Shown here piece after piece: positions 25,341-34,708 of a stretch of 64,000 nt of DNA. The notes under the pieces are model-generated. The model was not told the DNA's origin, made no database searches, and saw nothing but the letters and a program-made list of their open reading frames with translations. Position 1 is the stretch's first letter; each line of letters opens with the position of its first letter. The position numbers and the translations under genes were made by a program. The stretch spans positions 1 to 64,000 of the forward strand of contig CAJTRE010000011.1 in assembly GCA_910578495.1 (NCBI GenBank). Reading direction: 5' to 3'. The stretch is from an uncultured Dorea sp. (lineage in GTDB: Bacteria; Bacillota; Clostridia; Lachnospirales; Lachnospiraceae).

Positions 25341-26130
25341 TTTTTATCTCCTTTTCATCATTATATTTCTGCATGAATTTTCTTAATTTCTTAATAGCGC
25401 TCGTATGTATCTGAGATACTCTGGGCTCACTTACCTGAAGGACATACGCAATCTGCTTCATATTCAAATCCTCCATGTAATATAGCGAAAGTACCATTTG
25501 TTCCTTTTCTTTCAGTTGACTGATACCCTCTGCCAGAACCTCCTTCACTTCCTTTTCCAGAAGCCGGTTCTCCGGCTGCTCTCTCTCCTCACCTCTGGGG
25601 AGGTGAAAACTGGTCTTATTATCCTGCGCCTCCGCCAAAACCATATCCAGAGAAAGTACATTGAATAAAGAGGCTTTTCTGACTGTCTCCCGATATTTCT
25701 CCGGAGTAATATTCAGATACTCCGTTACCTCCTGAACAGATGGATAATATCCAAGTTTATTATATAACACAGACACCGCTTCCTCAATATCTCTTGTATT
25801 CTTTCTTGCACTTCTTGGAACCCAGTCCTGCTTTCTTGCAAGATCAATAATCATTCCCTTGATCCGCTTGGATATATATGTTTCAAATTTCACATTCTTA
25901 TCAAGGTCAAACTTATCAATCGACGCCATAATTGCAATGACTCCCTCATTAACAATATCGTCCACCTGAGAAAAACTCATATAGATATCTCTCATTTGGA
26001 GAGCAATACTTCTCACAAGATAAATGTACCTCATAACAATTTCCTGCTTCACTTCCAGGTCGTTCGTCTCTTTATACAATTTTAGAAGCTCTTCGTTCGA
26101 CTTGTTTTTATACTTTTCCTGTGCATTCAT
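25321..26130 (-). CDS. fliA: RNA polymerase flagellar sigma factor (sigma-28 / SigD)
   Basis: This 269-aa sigma factor has regions 2.1-2.4 (VDDIVNEGVIAIMASIDKFD, then KFETYISKRIKGMIIDLARK), a 3.x region (QDWVPRSARKNTRDIEEAVS) and region 4 with the helix-turn-helix (LNMKQIAYVLQVSEPRVSQI). This matches FliA/SigD, which transcribes late flagellar and chemotaxis genes. Its partner FlgM is encoded at 6938-7246. It follows flhA by 23 bp; flhF and flhG, often between them, are absent. Confidence 0.95.
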   Translation of the reverse strand: MNAQEKYKNKSNEELLKLYKETNDLEVKQEIVMRYIYLVRSIALQMRDIYMSFSQVDDIVNEGVIAIMASIDKFDLDKNVKFETYISKRIKGMIIDLARKQDWVPRSARKNTRDIEEAVSVLYNKLGYYPSVQEVTEYLNITPEKYRETVRKASLFNVLSLDMVLAEAQDNKTSFHLPRGEEREQPENRLLEKEVKEVLAEGISQLKEKEQMVLSLYYMEDLNMKQIAYVLQVSEPRVSQIHTSAIKKLRKFMQKYNDEKEIKNVSGVL

Positions 26131-26153
26131 ACATATGCCCCACTGACTGTTTC

Positions 26154-28223
26154 CTATACTGTAATATTTCCAACCGCCTGTATCTGAATATTGTTATTAA
26201 TCTCATTAAACGAAAGTACATATACATTCGGATAAAACTGCTCAATCAAATGATAGAAATGTACTCTCACAACCTGACTGGTAAGCACAATTGGATTCTG
26301 GTGGAAATCTTCAAACTTCCTGATCTCCTCACCCATCTTGGTAATAACCGTCTGAATCACTTCCGGACTAAGAGCCAGATATACGCCCTGATCTCCTGCC
26401 GTCAAACTGGTGATAATACTCTTCTCAAGCTCTGTACTCAAAGTAATAACTTTCATGCTTCCTGCATCACAGAACTTTCTTGTAATTGTACGTTTCAATG
26501 CGATACGCACATTCTCGGTAATAGAGTCAATATCCTTGACCGTCATGGATGAATCAATAACAGTCTCCATGATCGTCTCCATATCCTTGATCGGAATTCC
26601 CTCTTTCAGTAGATTCGTCAGAATCTTCTGGAAGTTACCATATGAGATAACGCCCGGTATCAATTCTCCTACTAATTCCGGCGTCTGTTTCTGCATATTC
26701 TCTATCAGACGAACCACTTCCTGTCTGTTCAGAAGCTCATACGCGTGTCTCTTAACAGTCTCCGACAAATGAGTAAGCATTACAGAAAGAGGATCGATAA
26801 CCGTATATCCGTATATCTCTGCCATCTCCTTCTTATCCACTGTAATCCACTTACTCGGAATTCCATATGCCGGTTCAATGGTATCAATTCCATCAATCTG
26901 TTTTTCCGGATTCATAGGCTCAAGCGCCAGATAATAGTCTACGAGAATTTCTCCTCTGGCAACCTCTTCACCTTTTATCTTAATTACATACTGATTCGTG
27001 TTAAGACTCGAACTATCTCTCAAACGAATAGATGGGATAACAAGTCCCATATCCTGTGCGTACTGCCGTCTGAAGATGACAATACGTTCAATCATCTTAC
27101 CACCGCTTGATTCATCCACAAGCGGAATCAAACTATATCCAAACTCCATCTCGATTGGTTCAACCGTAATCAGAGAATATACACTGTTAATATCCTTGAA
27201 GTCAGATTCTGCAGCCATCATCTGTTCCTGCTGTATAGCCTCCATCTCCAGCGCCTGTGCATCCGGCTGTACCTCTGCCATCTCTCCCATACGGCGCATA
27301 AGCTGCCATCCGCTAAGCAGCAATGCCAGAGAAACCACACCAAACTGAAATTTTGGCATTCCCGGTATTAATAACAAAACTGCAAGCACAGCGCCTGTCA
27401 TCATGATTGCTCTCGGCTGTCCCATAAACTGCTGCGAAGCGTCTTCATTCAGACTTCCGTCAGAAACCGCACGAGTTACAATCATACCCGTTGCCGTAGA
27501 AATGAGAAGCGCCGGAATCTGGGATACAAGACCATCACCAACCGTAGCAATAGAATATACGCCAAGAACCTCTGAGAAACTCATTCCACCCTGAACCATT
27601 CCAATGACGGCTCCTCCGATGAAGTTGACCGCCGTAATAATCAAAGACATTACCGCGTCTCCCTTAACAATCTTCGTAGCACCATCCATAGCTCCGTAGA
27701 AATCGGCTTCTTTCTGAATCTTATAACGTCTGTCCTTCGCCTGCTGCTCGTCAATAAGCCCTGCGCTCAAATCCGCATCGATCGCCATCTGCTTACCCGG
27801 CATAGCGTCAAGTGTGAACCTCGCTGCAACCTCTGCCACACGCTCTGCACCTTTGGTAATAACAATAAATTGTACAAGTACGATAATCAAAAATATTACA
27901 AAACCAACAACTACATTGCCCTGTAATACAAAATCACCCATGGACTTGATAACTGCACCGGCATTTCCGGAGTTTCCAAGAATATTTCTCGTAGAACCAA
28001 TATTGATGCCAATACGGAACAAAGTCGTAATCAAAAGCATCGATGGAAAAATAGAGAATTCCAACGGTTCCTTGATGTTCATACTAATCAATAAGATGAT
28101 CAGTGATATGGAAATATTCAAAATAATCATAACGTCCAATAAAAACGTATTTAATGGTATAATCAGCAGCAATACAACCATTACAACGATTAATGATACT
28201 GCGTTATTTAATATTTTTTTCAT
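26154..28223 (-). CDS. flhA: Flagellar export gate protein FlhA
   Basis: This 689-aa inner-membrane export protein starts with multiple membrane segments (residues 1-300) containing the FHIPEP signature region (GADLSAGLIDEQQAKDRRYK-like, seen as DADLSAGLIDEQQAK). The soluble C-terminal domain includes the conserved EPAYGIPSKWITVD, VLTNLLKEGIPIKDMETIME-type region and ALS-PEV near the end. It recruits substrates and chaperones to the gate. Its start lies 4 bp after the flhB stop. Confidence 0.96.
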   Translation of the reverse strand: MKKILNNAVSLIVVMVVLLLIIPLNTFLLDVMIILNISISLIILLISMNIKEPLEFSIFPSMLLITTLFRIGINIGSTRNILGNSGNAGAVIKSMGDFVLQGNVVVGFVIFLIIVLVQFIVITKGAERVAEVAARFTLDAMPGKQMAIDADLSAGLIDEQQAKDRRYKIQKEADFYGAMDGATKIVKGDAVMSLIITAVNFIGGAVIGMVQGGMSFSEVLGVYSIATVGDGLVSQIPALLISTATGMIVTRAVSDGSLNEDASQQFMGQPRAIMMTGAVLAVLLLIPGMPKFQFGVVSLALLLSGWQLMRRMGEMAEVQPDAQALEMEAIQQEQMMAAESDFKDINSVYSLITVEPIEMEFGYSLIPLVDESSGGKMIERIVIFRRQYAQDMGLVIPSIRLRDSSSLNTNQYVIKIKGEEVARGEILVDYYLALEPMNPEKQIDGIDTIEPAYGIPSKWITVDKKEMAEIYGYTVIDPLSVMLTHLSETVKRHAYELLNRQEVVRLIENMQKQTPELVGELIPGVISYGNFQKILTNLLKEGIPIKDMETIMETVIDSSMTVKDIDSITENVRIALKRTITRKFCDAGSMKVITLSTELEKSIITSLTAGDQGVYLALSPEVIQTVITKMGEEIRKFEDFHQNPIVLTSQVVRVHFYHLIEQFYPNVYVLSFNEINNNIQIQAVGNITV

Positions 28224-28226
28224 TTT

Positions 28227-29285
28227 CTACTCCATCTTTTTGTTCATTCGGAATACCTGAACTAGAATTTCAGCAACTACACCATAGTATTCCGCAGGTA
28301 TCTCACATTCAAGTGGTGTAGTTGCATAGATTCCCCGCGCAAGAGGACGGTTTTCAATAATCGAAACTCCGTTTGCCTCTCCAATTTCTATAATCTTTAA
28401 TGCCAGCCTATCCGCACCTTTCGCAATAAGGATAGGGGCATTATCATGGTCAATATCATATTTCAACGCTACTGCATAGTGCGTCGGGTTACGGATAATA
28501 ACATCTGCATCCGGTACCGCCTGCATCATACGGTTTCGCGCCATACTTCTTTGCAGATTACGAATTCGTCCTTTAATCTCCGGATTTCCTTCCGTCTGCT
28601 TAAACTCTTCTTTAATCTCCTGCTTACTCATTTTAATCTGTTTTTCATAAGCATACCACTGATAGAAATAATCAAAACCCGCAATCGCTGCAAACAGCAT
28701 ACCTACTTTAAGCACAATTCCCATAACTTCTTTGAGCGTATAGGCAAAAGCCGCCTCTGGCGCTAAGTCCGTCATCTGTGCCACAGACACAATCTCACTA
28801 CTCAACAGTTGATACAATACAATCGCTAAAACAATAATCTTAATAATTGATTTTATCAGTTCCACTACGTTCTTCATAGAGAAAAGATTCTTAATTCCCT
28901 TGAGAGGATTCAGATTCTTCAGTTTAAAGGCCGCAGCCTTTCCGGTAAATAAAAACTTCGTCTGCACGCCTGTTGCAATAACCGCAATCGCTATTGCAAT
29001 AAATCCAAACGGCAGAATCAACTTTGCCAATAGTATTACTGCCCTCCAGCCAATCTCCTGTAATATACCATAATCAAACGCCCCGACCTCCTGCGTTGCT
29101 GCAAGAAATGTAATCATAAATTCTCTGAGCGATCGGTACATTGAAGGAAACAACGCCTGCAGACTGTAAAAACACCCCAAAAGCGATGCAACGGCTATTA
29201 CATCCTTGCTGGAAAATACATGACCTTCCTTTCGTTCGTCCCGCCGCTTTTTGGGGGTGGCTTTTTCGGTCTTTTCTTCAGCCAA
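28227..29285 (-). CDS. flhB: Flagellar export switch protein FlhB
   Basis: This 352-aa protein has four membrane segments after a charged N-terminus (EKTEKATPKKRRDERKEGHV) and the cytosolic autocleavage domain with NPTH (VIIRNPTHYAVALKYD), so it should self-cleave and switch export from rod/hook to filament substrates. The start codon is TTG at 29285, the only well-placed start. Compare the NPTH-lacking soluble paralogue at 494-820. Confidence 0.96.
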   Translation of the reverse strand: MAEEKTEKATPKKRRDERKEGHVFSSKDVIAVASLLGCFYSLQALFPSMYRSLREFMITFLAATQEVGAFDYGILQEIGWRAVILLAKLILPFGFIAIAIAVIATGVQTKFLFTGKAAAFKLKNLNPLKGIKNLFSMKNVVELIKSIIKIIVLAIVLYQLLSSEIVSVAQMTDLAPEAAFAYTLKEVMGIVLKVGMLFAAIAGFDYFYQWYAYEKQIKMSKQEIKEEFKQTEGNPEIKGRIRNLQRSMARNRMMQAVPDADVIIRNPTHYAVALKYDIDHDNAPILIAKGADRLALKIIEIGEANGVSIIENRPLARGIYATTPLECEIPAEYYGVVAEILVQVFRMNKKME

Positions 29286-29306
29286 CTGTGTTCACTTCTC
29301 TTTCTA

Positions 29307-30074
29307 TCATAAAAATGTCAGTATTCCACTCAGGGTTTTCATCATCTCGGAAATGATCTTATTCATATACTCACCCATTGGTGAAAACAAAATAACCAAA
29401 AGCAACAGTCCTACAATCAATTTGATCTGAATGTTGATAACAAAAACACTAATCTGCGGAACCGCCTTGTTCAAAATACCTACACCGATTTCTACCAAAA
29501 ATTCCGCCGCAAGAATCGGCATTGACATTTTCACAGCCATCTCGATACATTGCATGAAAATCTCCAACATTCTCTGCGGCAAATTCTGTGTAATGATGAT
29601 ACCGCCATATGGAACAATCTCTGCTGACTTTATAAGAATCTGCATGAGAGCCAGATGACCGTCCACAGCAAAAAACAACAACATCAACCATGCCTGAAAC
29701 ATACCTCCCGTCACCGGAATCTGTGCGTTACTCTGCGGATCGTATACCGTAGCCATGGAAAGACCCATTTGGAAATCTATAATATGTCCACCAAAGCTCA
29801 AAATCAAAAAAAACAGCTCCGTTGCAAATCCAAGCACATATCCCGCCACAAATTCTTTCAACAGCAAGAGTCCATATTCAACTGTACTTTCCACGTCAAA
29901 CGCCGCATTTTCTGAAAAGGAATAAATTGCAAACGTTAATACAAAAATCATCCCCGCTTTCACAAGCGCCGGTATATTTTTCCGTCCCAGGATAGGGTTC
30001 AGAAGAATAAAGCCGGACATCCGCATCAGAATCAGAGTAAATAACGTCAACTGTGCGGTATTGTCTATAAGCAT
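29307..30074 (-). CDS. fliR: Flagellar export protein FliR
   Basis: This 255-aa integral membrane protein has about six hydrophobic segments with the FliR pattern (MLIDNTAQLTLFTLILMRMS start and GYVLGFATELFFLILSFGG in the middle). It is part of the export gate with FliP and FliQ, which are encoded just upstream. Confidence 0.94.
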   Translation of the reverse strand: MLIDNTAQLTLFTLILMRMSGFILLNPILGRKNIPALVKAGMIFVLTFAIYSFSENAAFDVESTVEYGLLLLKEFVAGYVLGFATELFFLILSFGGHIIDFQMGLSMATVYDPQSNAQIPVTGGMFQAWLMLLFFAVDGHLALMQILIKSAEIVPYGGIIITQNLPQRMLEIFMQCIEMAVKMSMPILAAEFLVEIGVGILNKAVPQISVFVINIQIKLIVGLLLLVILFSPMGEYMNKIISEMMKTLSGILTFL

Positions 30075-30106
30075 ACTCTCATTCCTCCGTCTTTACTGTA
30101 CTATCC

Positions 30107-30370
30107 TTAAATCCCTTGAACCAGCTCAAAGATATGCATCGTAAAATCCCGAAGCTGCTGAAGCATCCAATTACCGTTAAACACAAGAATAATACCGATT
30201 ACCAACAGCTTTGGTACAAACGTAAGCGTCTGCTCATGTATCTGTGTTGCTGCCTGTAAAATAGAAATCAGAATACCAATAAGCATACTGATCACAAGCA
30301 CCGGGCCGCCAACCTTCACACACAGAACAAAAGCTTCATACATCACATCTGACACTAACCCACTTGTCAT
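30107..30370 (-). CDS. fliQ: Flagellar export protein FliQ
   Basis: This 87-aa protein has two membrane segments (about 17-40 and 50-75) and typical FliQ motifs (GILISILQAATQIHEQTLTF). It is one of the core gate subunits. Confidence 0.95.
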   Translation of the reverse strand: MTSGLVSDVMYEAFVLCVKVGGPVLVISMLIGILISILQAATQIHEQTLTFVPKLLVIGIILVFNGNWMLQQLRDFTMHIFELVQGI

Positions 30371-30390
30371 CTGTCCGCCTCCTTATCTCA

Positions 30391-31047
30391 TCACTGAAAA
30401 CTTTTAACAATCGATGAAAACAGCAATTCCCATCCGTTTACAGTTACAAACAAAAGCAATTTAAACGGCAGTGAAATCATTGCCGGCGGCAACATCATCA
30501 TACCCATGGACATCAGTACACTCGATACGATAATATCAATAATCAAAAACGGAATGAAAATCAAAAATCCGGCAGTAAACGCCTGCTTTAACTCACTGGT
30601 CATAAATGCCGGAATAACGACTGTAAGCGGAAGTTCTTTCACATCTTCCGGTGGTTCTATCTTGGACATCTCCGTAAATAATTCAACAGACGTCTTCTCC
30701 GTATGACTCAGCATAAACTCTTTCAAAGGTACTTCGGCGCGTTTAATCGCCTCTTCCTGCGTAATCTCCTGATTCTTATAAGGAGTATATGCTTCTGTAT
30801 TAATCTGATTGATAACCGGAGTCATAATAAATAACGTCAAAAACAACGCAATCCCCACCAACACCATGTTTGGCGGAGTCTGTTGGATTCCAAGCGCATT
30901 TCTCAAAAAAGATAATATGATAATGGTTCTTGTAAAAGAAGTTACCATTACCAAAAGAGACGGAAGAAGTGCTATGATCGTAAGCATGAGCAATATATCC
31001 AATGTAGGAACCTGATTCCCATTGACATTTATAAGTGAATCATACAC
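30391..31047 (-). CDS. fliP: Flagellar export protein FliP
   Basis: This 218-aa membrane protein lacks the long cleavable signal peptide seen in enterobacterial FliP. It has the FliP signature VMVTSFTRTIIILSFLRNAL and the second signature IVSSVLMSMGMMMLPPAMIS. It nucleates the FliPQR gate. Confidence 0.96.
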   Translation of the reverse strand: MYDSLINVNGNQVPTLDILLMLTIIALLPSLLVMVTSFTRTIIILSFLRNALGIQQTPPNMVLVGIALFLTLFIMTPVINQINTEAYTPYKNQEITQEEAIKRAEVPLKEFMLSHTEKTSVELFTEMSKIEPPEDVKELPLTVVIPAFMTSELKQAFTAGFLIFIPFLIIDIIVSSVLMSMGMMMLPPAMISLPFKLLLFVTVNGWELLFSSIVKSFQ

Positions 31048-31053
31048 CGTCTT

Positions 31054-31398
31054 CTACCTCCTCTTTTTCGTTATGTCGCTAAGTTTATCCACAAATGATT
31101 TAAAGTCAGAAACTTTTTTCCCCTGTCCCTCGGGCTGCGGAGACAGAGGCAGTAACTCATCTTCCTGAATTTCAGATAATATGTTAATCTGTCCTGCGGT
31201 AATTCCCACAAGTAAGTATCTGTCTCCAACCTGCAGAACAGCTATATGTCTGTCCTGTCCAACCGCAATCTGGTCGATCAGCCGCATATACCGGGAATCC
31301 TGAAGCTTTCCCATTCCTTTTCCAATATATTTGCTGGCAATATAACTAAGATATATAATAAGTACCGCTGCTAGAAAAGTAAAAATGATTCTCAGCAT
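31054..31398 (-). CDS. fliO: Flagellar biosynthetic protein FliO/FliZ
   Basis: This 114-aa protein has a single N-terminal membrane segment (residues 2-20) followed by a cytosolic beta domain (DRHIAVLQVGDRYLLVGIT) characteristic of FliO/FliZ and a basic tail. FliO supports FliP assembly, and it lies directly before fliP. Confidence 0.88.
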   Translation of the reverse strand: MLRIIFTFLAAVLIIYLSYIASKYIGKGMGKLQDSRYMRLIDQIAVGQDRHIAVLQVGDRYLLVGITAGQINILSEIQEDELLPLSPQPEGQGKKVSDFKSFVDKLSDITKKRR

Positions 31399-31409
31399 AT
31401 AATTCCTTC

Positions 31410-32738
31410 CTACTCCAAAGTTGCAAAGTTTATTTTCATAATTTCCGTAATTCTAATACCAAAATTATCTTCCACTACAACTACATCGCCCTTTGCGATA
31501 CATTGTCCATTTACCAGTAAATCTACCTGTTCGCCTGCCAGTTTATCAAGAACAACCAGCGAGCCTTTCGTAAAGTCGAGAATATCTTTTACAAGCTTTC
31601 TCGTGCGTCCGATTTCTACAGAAATCTCTAACGGCACGCCCATAATCAATTCCATGTTCTCTTCCTGCTCGCCTTCCAGAACAATTTCTTTATTCTGCGT
31701 AAGGTTCGGACGGGTAACAGGCTGTACGTTAATCATCTTAGGCTCCGGCCTTTCCTTCGGCTCCTGCATCTGTTGCTGCATTTGCTGCATCTGCTGCATC
31801 ATTTGCTGCATCATCTGCATCTGAAGCATGGAAGCGTCTGCCATCGGCGGCATTGCCATTGGCTGTGCTGGGGCCGCTACCGGCTGTGTTGGGGCTGCCA
31901 TCGGCTGTGCTGGGGCCGCCATCGGCTGTGCTGGGGCCGCTACCGGCTGTGTTGGGGCTGTCTGTGGTACGTCTGCTACTGGCTGCGACGCCGCAGATTC
32001 CTCCGGCTGTGACGCACCTATACCGCCACTTAACATCTTCTCAATCTCTTCCTGTGAAAGAGTCTTGCCCGGCTGTTCACTCTGCGCAGGCTCTGCCGCC
32101 GGCTCAACAGCCTTCGGAGCCTCGTCCTCAATCGGTATCATTGCGCTCTCTGGAAGAATACCCTCCACCAAACTCTTTGCCAACCGGATCGGCATAATAT
32201 TAAAGAATTCACTCTCCATCTGGTCTGCAATTTTAAGTGTGAATCCGATAACAACCATCGGGCTGTCATTTGGAAAACTTGTATTCTTAAACTCATCTAC
32301 ATCATCCACTTCAAAGGATGTCGGCGTTGAAATATTTACCACTTTTCCGAGAAATTCTGACAACGCAGTTGCAGACGCTCCCATCATCTGATTCATGACT
32401 TCACAGACGGCGCTGATATTCATCTCATTTAATTCAAACTCCTCGTCAGACATCTCCATGCCCATCATTCTCTCAACAATGACTTTCACATCATGTCTTT
32501 TAAGGAGCATTACGTTCTTGCCTTCTAATCCCGAAACATACGTAATGGTAACACCAACTGCAGGCTCCACTCTGCCCATATTGAACTCGCCCTTTTTCAT
32601 CACATTCACAACCGGAGTCGTGATGTCGACACGGGTGTTCAGTATGGTAGAGACTGCCGTTGCAGACGCGCCAAGACTAATATTGAGCACTTCGCCGATA
32701 GCGTCTATCTCTAGCTTACTAAAACATTCAGAATTCAT
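31410..32738 (-). CDS. fliY: Flagellar motor switch phosphatase FliY (FliN domain)
   Basis: This 442-aa protein has two CheC-type helix motifs (IDAIGEVLNISLGASATAVS and ISAVCEVMNQMMGASATALS) that can dephosphorylate CheY-P, a long Pro/Ala/Gln-rich linker (about 205-330) and a C-terminal FliN domain (VPLEISVEIGRTRKLVKDIL through DNFGIRITEI). It is part of the switch with FliM and FliG. The linker is a 21-bp tandem repeat at the DNA level. Confidence 0.95.
   Translation of the reverse strand: MNSECFSKLEIDAIGEVLNISLGASATAVSTILNTRVDITTPVVNVMKKGEFNMGRVEPAVGVTITYVSGLEGKNVMLLKRHDVKVIVERMMGMEMSDEEFELNEMNISAVCEVMNQMMGASATALSEFLGKVVNISTPTSFEVDDVDEFKNTSFPNDSPMVVIGFTLKIADQMESEFFNIMPIRLAKSLVEGILPESAMIPIEDEAPKAVEPAAEPAQSEQPGKTLSQEEIEKMLSGGIGASQPEESAASQPVADVPQTAPTQPVAAPAQPMAAPAQPMAAPTQPVAAPAQPMAMPPMADASMLQMQMMQQMMQQMQQMQQQMQEPKERPEPKMINVQPVTRPNLTQNKEIVLEGEQEENMELIMGVPLEISVEIGRTRKLVKDILDFTKGSLVVLDKLAGEQVDLLVNGQCIAKGDVVVVEDNFGIRITEIMKINFATLE
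31861..31965 (-). repeat. In-frame 21-bp tandem repeat in the fliY linker
   Basis: Five copies of a 21-bp unit starting at about 31861, 31882, 31903, 31924 and 31945 encode the heptad A-P-A/T-Q-P-V/M-A. Copy-number change would alter only linker length. Downstream, CAGCAG/CAT-rich DNA (31770-31825) encodes a Met/Gln run. Confidence 0.85.
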
Positions 32739-32776
32739 ATTTCTCTTACTCTCCTTCTAGAAAATTTTTTCTTTTT

Positions 32777-33223
32777 CTATTTTCCAATCTCCAGTGCTTT
32801 CTGCGCCATCAGCTTTATCGCATTAAACGCTGTGATATTTGCCTCATAAGACCTCGTGGCAGACATACTGTCCGTCACCTCTTTTACAAGATCCACATTA
32901 GGCATCATCACATAGCCGTTCTCATTTGCGTCTGGATGTTCCGGATCATAAACAGGCTGCAAGTCTCGCTTGTCTTCCACAATATTAGTTACCTGCACGC
33001 CGCCTTTTTCCGATACGCGGCGGCTTAAACGACTCTGGAACTCAGAACGGAACGATGGAGCGCTGTTTTTAGCTTCCAGAACTACCATTTTTCTGCGATA
33101 TGGCCCGCCGCTTTCAGTCCTCGTTGTATTCATATTGGAAATATTCTCAGAAGCAATATCAAGCCTCTGTCTCTGTGCAGTCAAACCGGACGCACTAATA
33201 TCAAATGAATTTAAAAAAGACAT
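32777..33223 (-). CDS. flgC: Flagellar basal-body rod protein FlgC
   Basis: This 148-aa proximal rod protein has the N-terminal signature FDISASGLTAQRQRLDIASE with NISNMNT and a C-terminal helix (MSATRSYEANITAFNAIKLM). This is FlgC, normally located between flgB and fliE. Here it sits between cheY and fliY, 12 kb from flgB-fliE. Expression is presumably still within the same run. Confidence 0.93.
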   Translation of the reverse strand: MSFLNSFDISASGLTAQRQRLDIASENISNMNTTRTESGGPYRRKMVVLEAKNSAPSFRSEFQSRLSRRVSEKGGVQVTNIVEDKRDLQPVYDPEHPDANENGYVMMPNVDLVKEVTDSMSATRSYEANITAFNAIKLMAQKALEIGK

Positions 33224-33238
33224 CTTTAAGCCTCCTCA

Positions 33239-33598
33239 TTATCCAATAATTTTTGTAACTGTTGACAAAATACGTTCTGGCTTAAATGGTTTTACAATAA
33301 AATCCTTTGCTCCTGTTTTAATAGCCTCTACTACCATTGCTTCCTGTCCCATTGCAGAACACATTACAATGTTAGCGTCCGGATGTGATCCCTTAATTGC
33401 TTTAAGAGCCTCAAGTCCATCCATATTCGGCATAGTAATATCCATGAATACCAGATCCGGATTCTCCGCATTAAAAGCATCAACTGCCTGTGCTCCGTCC
33501 TCAGCTTCTACAATATCCGTATACCCTGCCTGTGTCAATGTGTTTTTCACCATCATTCTCATAAACGCCGCGTCATCTACTAATAAAATTTTTGCCAT
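33239..33598 (-). CDS. cheY: Chemotaxis response regulator CheY
   Basis: This 119-aa single receiver domain has Asp8-Asp9 acid pair, phospho-acceptor Asp53 (LVFMDITMPNMDG), Thr/Ser (MCSAMG) and Lys (FIVKPF). Phospho-CheY binds FliM/FliY to change motor rotation. It is placed next to fliM, as in many Clostridia. Confidence 0.95.
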   Translation of the reverse strand: MAKILLVDDAAFMRMMVKNTLTQAGYTDIVEAEDGAQAVDAFNAENPDLVFMDITMPNMDGLEALKAIKGSHPDANIVMCSAMGQEAMVVEAIKTGAKDFIVKPFKPERILSTVTKIIG

Positions 33599-33678
33599 TT
33601 CATTTTTACCTCACTTTTTTCATTTTTGTTTCTTTATATACTCAGATAACTTTCATAATTTATCTGGTAATCACTTAT

Positions 33679-34683
33679 TTATTCGCCTTTTAAACCTTCT
33701 ACCCGGTCTTGAAGCTTTACAGCAATGTTCTTATTATTTACACCAAGCTGGCCTTTGAACCATGGCTGTCCTGCAACATGTATATATACCGGTGAATCCT
33801 GTGGTTTATTCAGATTGATTACATCGCCCGCATGAAGATTGTAAACATCCTCAAGATTCATTCTCGCTGTACCAAGCTGTGCCATAACATCAAGCTTAGA
33901 TTCCTTAATGCTGTCAAGGATCTCTTCCCTACTCTCTTTTCGAGTCGTCTGATTGTCCTTATCTGCCAGATGCTTGGTCTTATCAATAATATCAAAAATA
34001 TTGCTCAGAAGAATACCTGGAATACATATATTCATTGTATCCTTGATAGTACCAATATGGATAGTCATCATGATAATGACAACCGTCTCATCCACACTGA
34101 TTCCCTGAAACATACTCGGGTTTTCCTCAATTCTTTCAAAACTCGTATTAAGTTTTATGTAACTCGCCCACACATCCGTTGTAATTGCCACCAGATACTT
34201 GATGATCCTCTCATACAACGCAAGCTCAATGTCTGTATACTTATACGCAAAGTTAACAGTCGAATCCTCTCCTAAACCACCGAGCATACGGTCCATCATA
34301 GAACTCATAAGTGTCGGCGCAATATGAAAAAGCATAGGAGGATTCTTCGATTGATCCTGAAGCTCCACTCTTGCAAGTGTAATAACGTCCGTTTCATTCA
34401 ACGCATTTCCAAACTCATAGTACCTTTGTTCTTCGACACCTACGATCTCTATCTCACTTGCAACCCGGAACAATCCATTAATCTGAGAGGATGCAATCCT
34501 ACAATAGTTATCATAGATGCTGCGCAACATCTTGAGCCTGTCTTTTGTATATTTTTTCGGACTATAGAAATCATATTTCCGATAATTCTCTTTTGGCTTC
34601 TCTTCTTTTGCGGGTTTCGCTTCTGCATTCTGCATGGAATTCAGAAGCGCATCTATCTGACCTTGTGATAGTACATCTGCCAT
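33679..34683 (-). CDS. fliM: Flagellar motor switch protein FliM
   Basis: This 334-aa protein has the N-terminal CheY-binding peptide (LSQGQIDALLNSM), the middle CheC-like domain (YDNYCRIASSQINGLFRVAS onward) and a C-terminal FliN-like domain (DVMAQLGTARMNLEDVYNLH onward). It connects CheY-P to the rotor. Confidence 0.96.
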   Translation of the reverse strand: MADVLSQGQIDALLNSMQNAEAKPAKEEKPKENYRKYDFYSPKKYTKDRLKMLRSIYDNYCRIASSQINGLFRVASEIEIVGVEEQRYYEFGNALNETDVITLARVELQDQSKNPPMLFHIAPTLMSSMMDRMLGGLGEDSTVNFAYKYTDIELALYERIIKYLVAITTDVWASYIKLNTSFERIEENPSMFQGISVDETVVIIMMTIHIGTIKDTMNICIPGILLSNIFDIIDKTKHLADKDNQTTRKESREEILDSIKESKLDVMAQLGTARMNLEDVYNLHAGDVINLNKPQDSPVYIHVAGQPWFKGQLGVNNKNIAVKLQDRVEGLKGE

Positions 34684-34708
34684 CCTTAATTCCTACTTTC
34701 GCTAGATT

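Noticed and set aside
31773..32391. Several plus-strand open frames over fliY, rich in Cys and Gly or Leu and Pro
   Set aside because: They are by-products of the 21-bp repeat and biased codons on the opposite strand of fliY.
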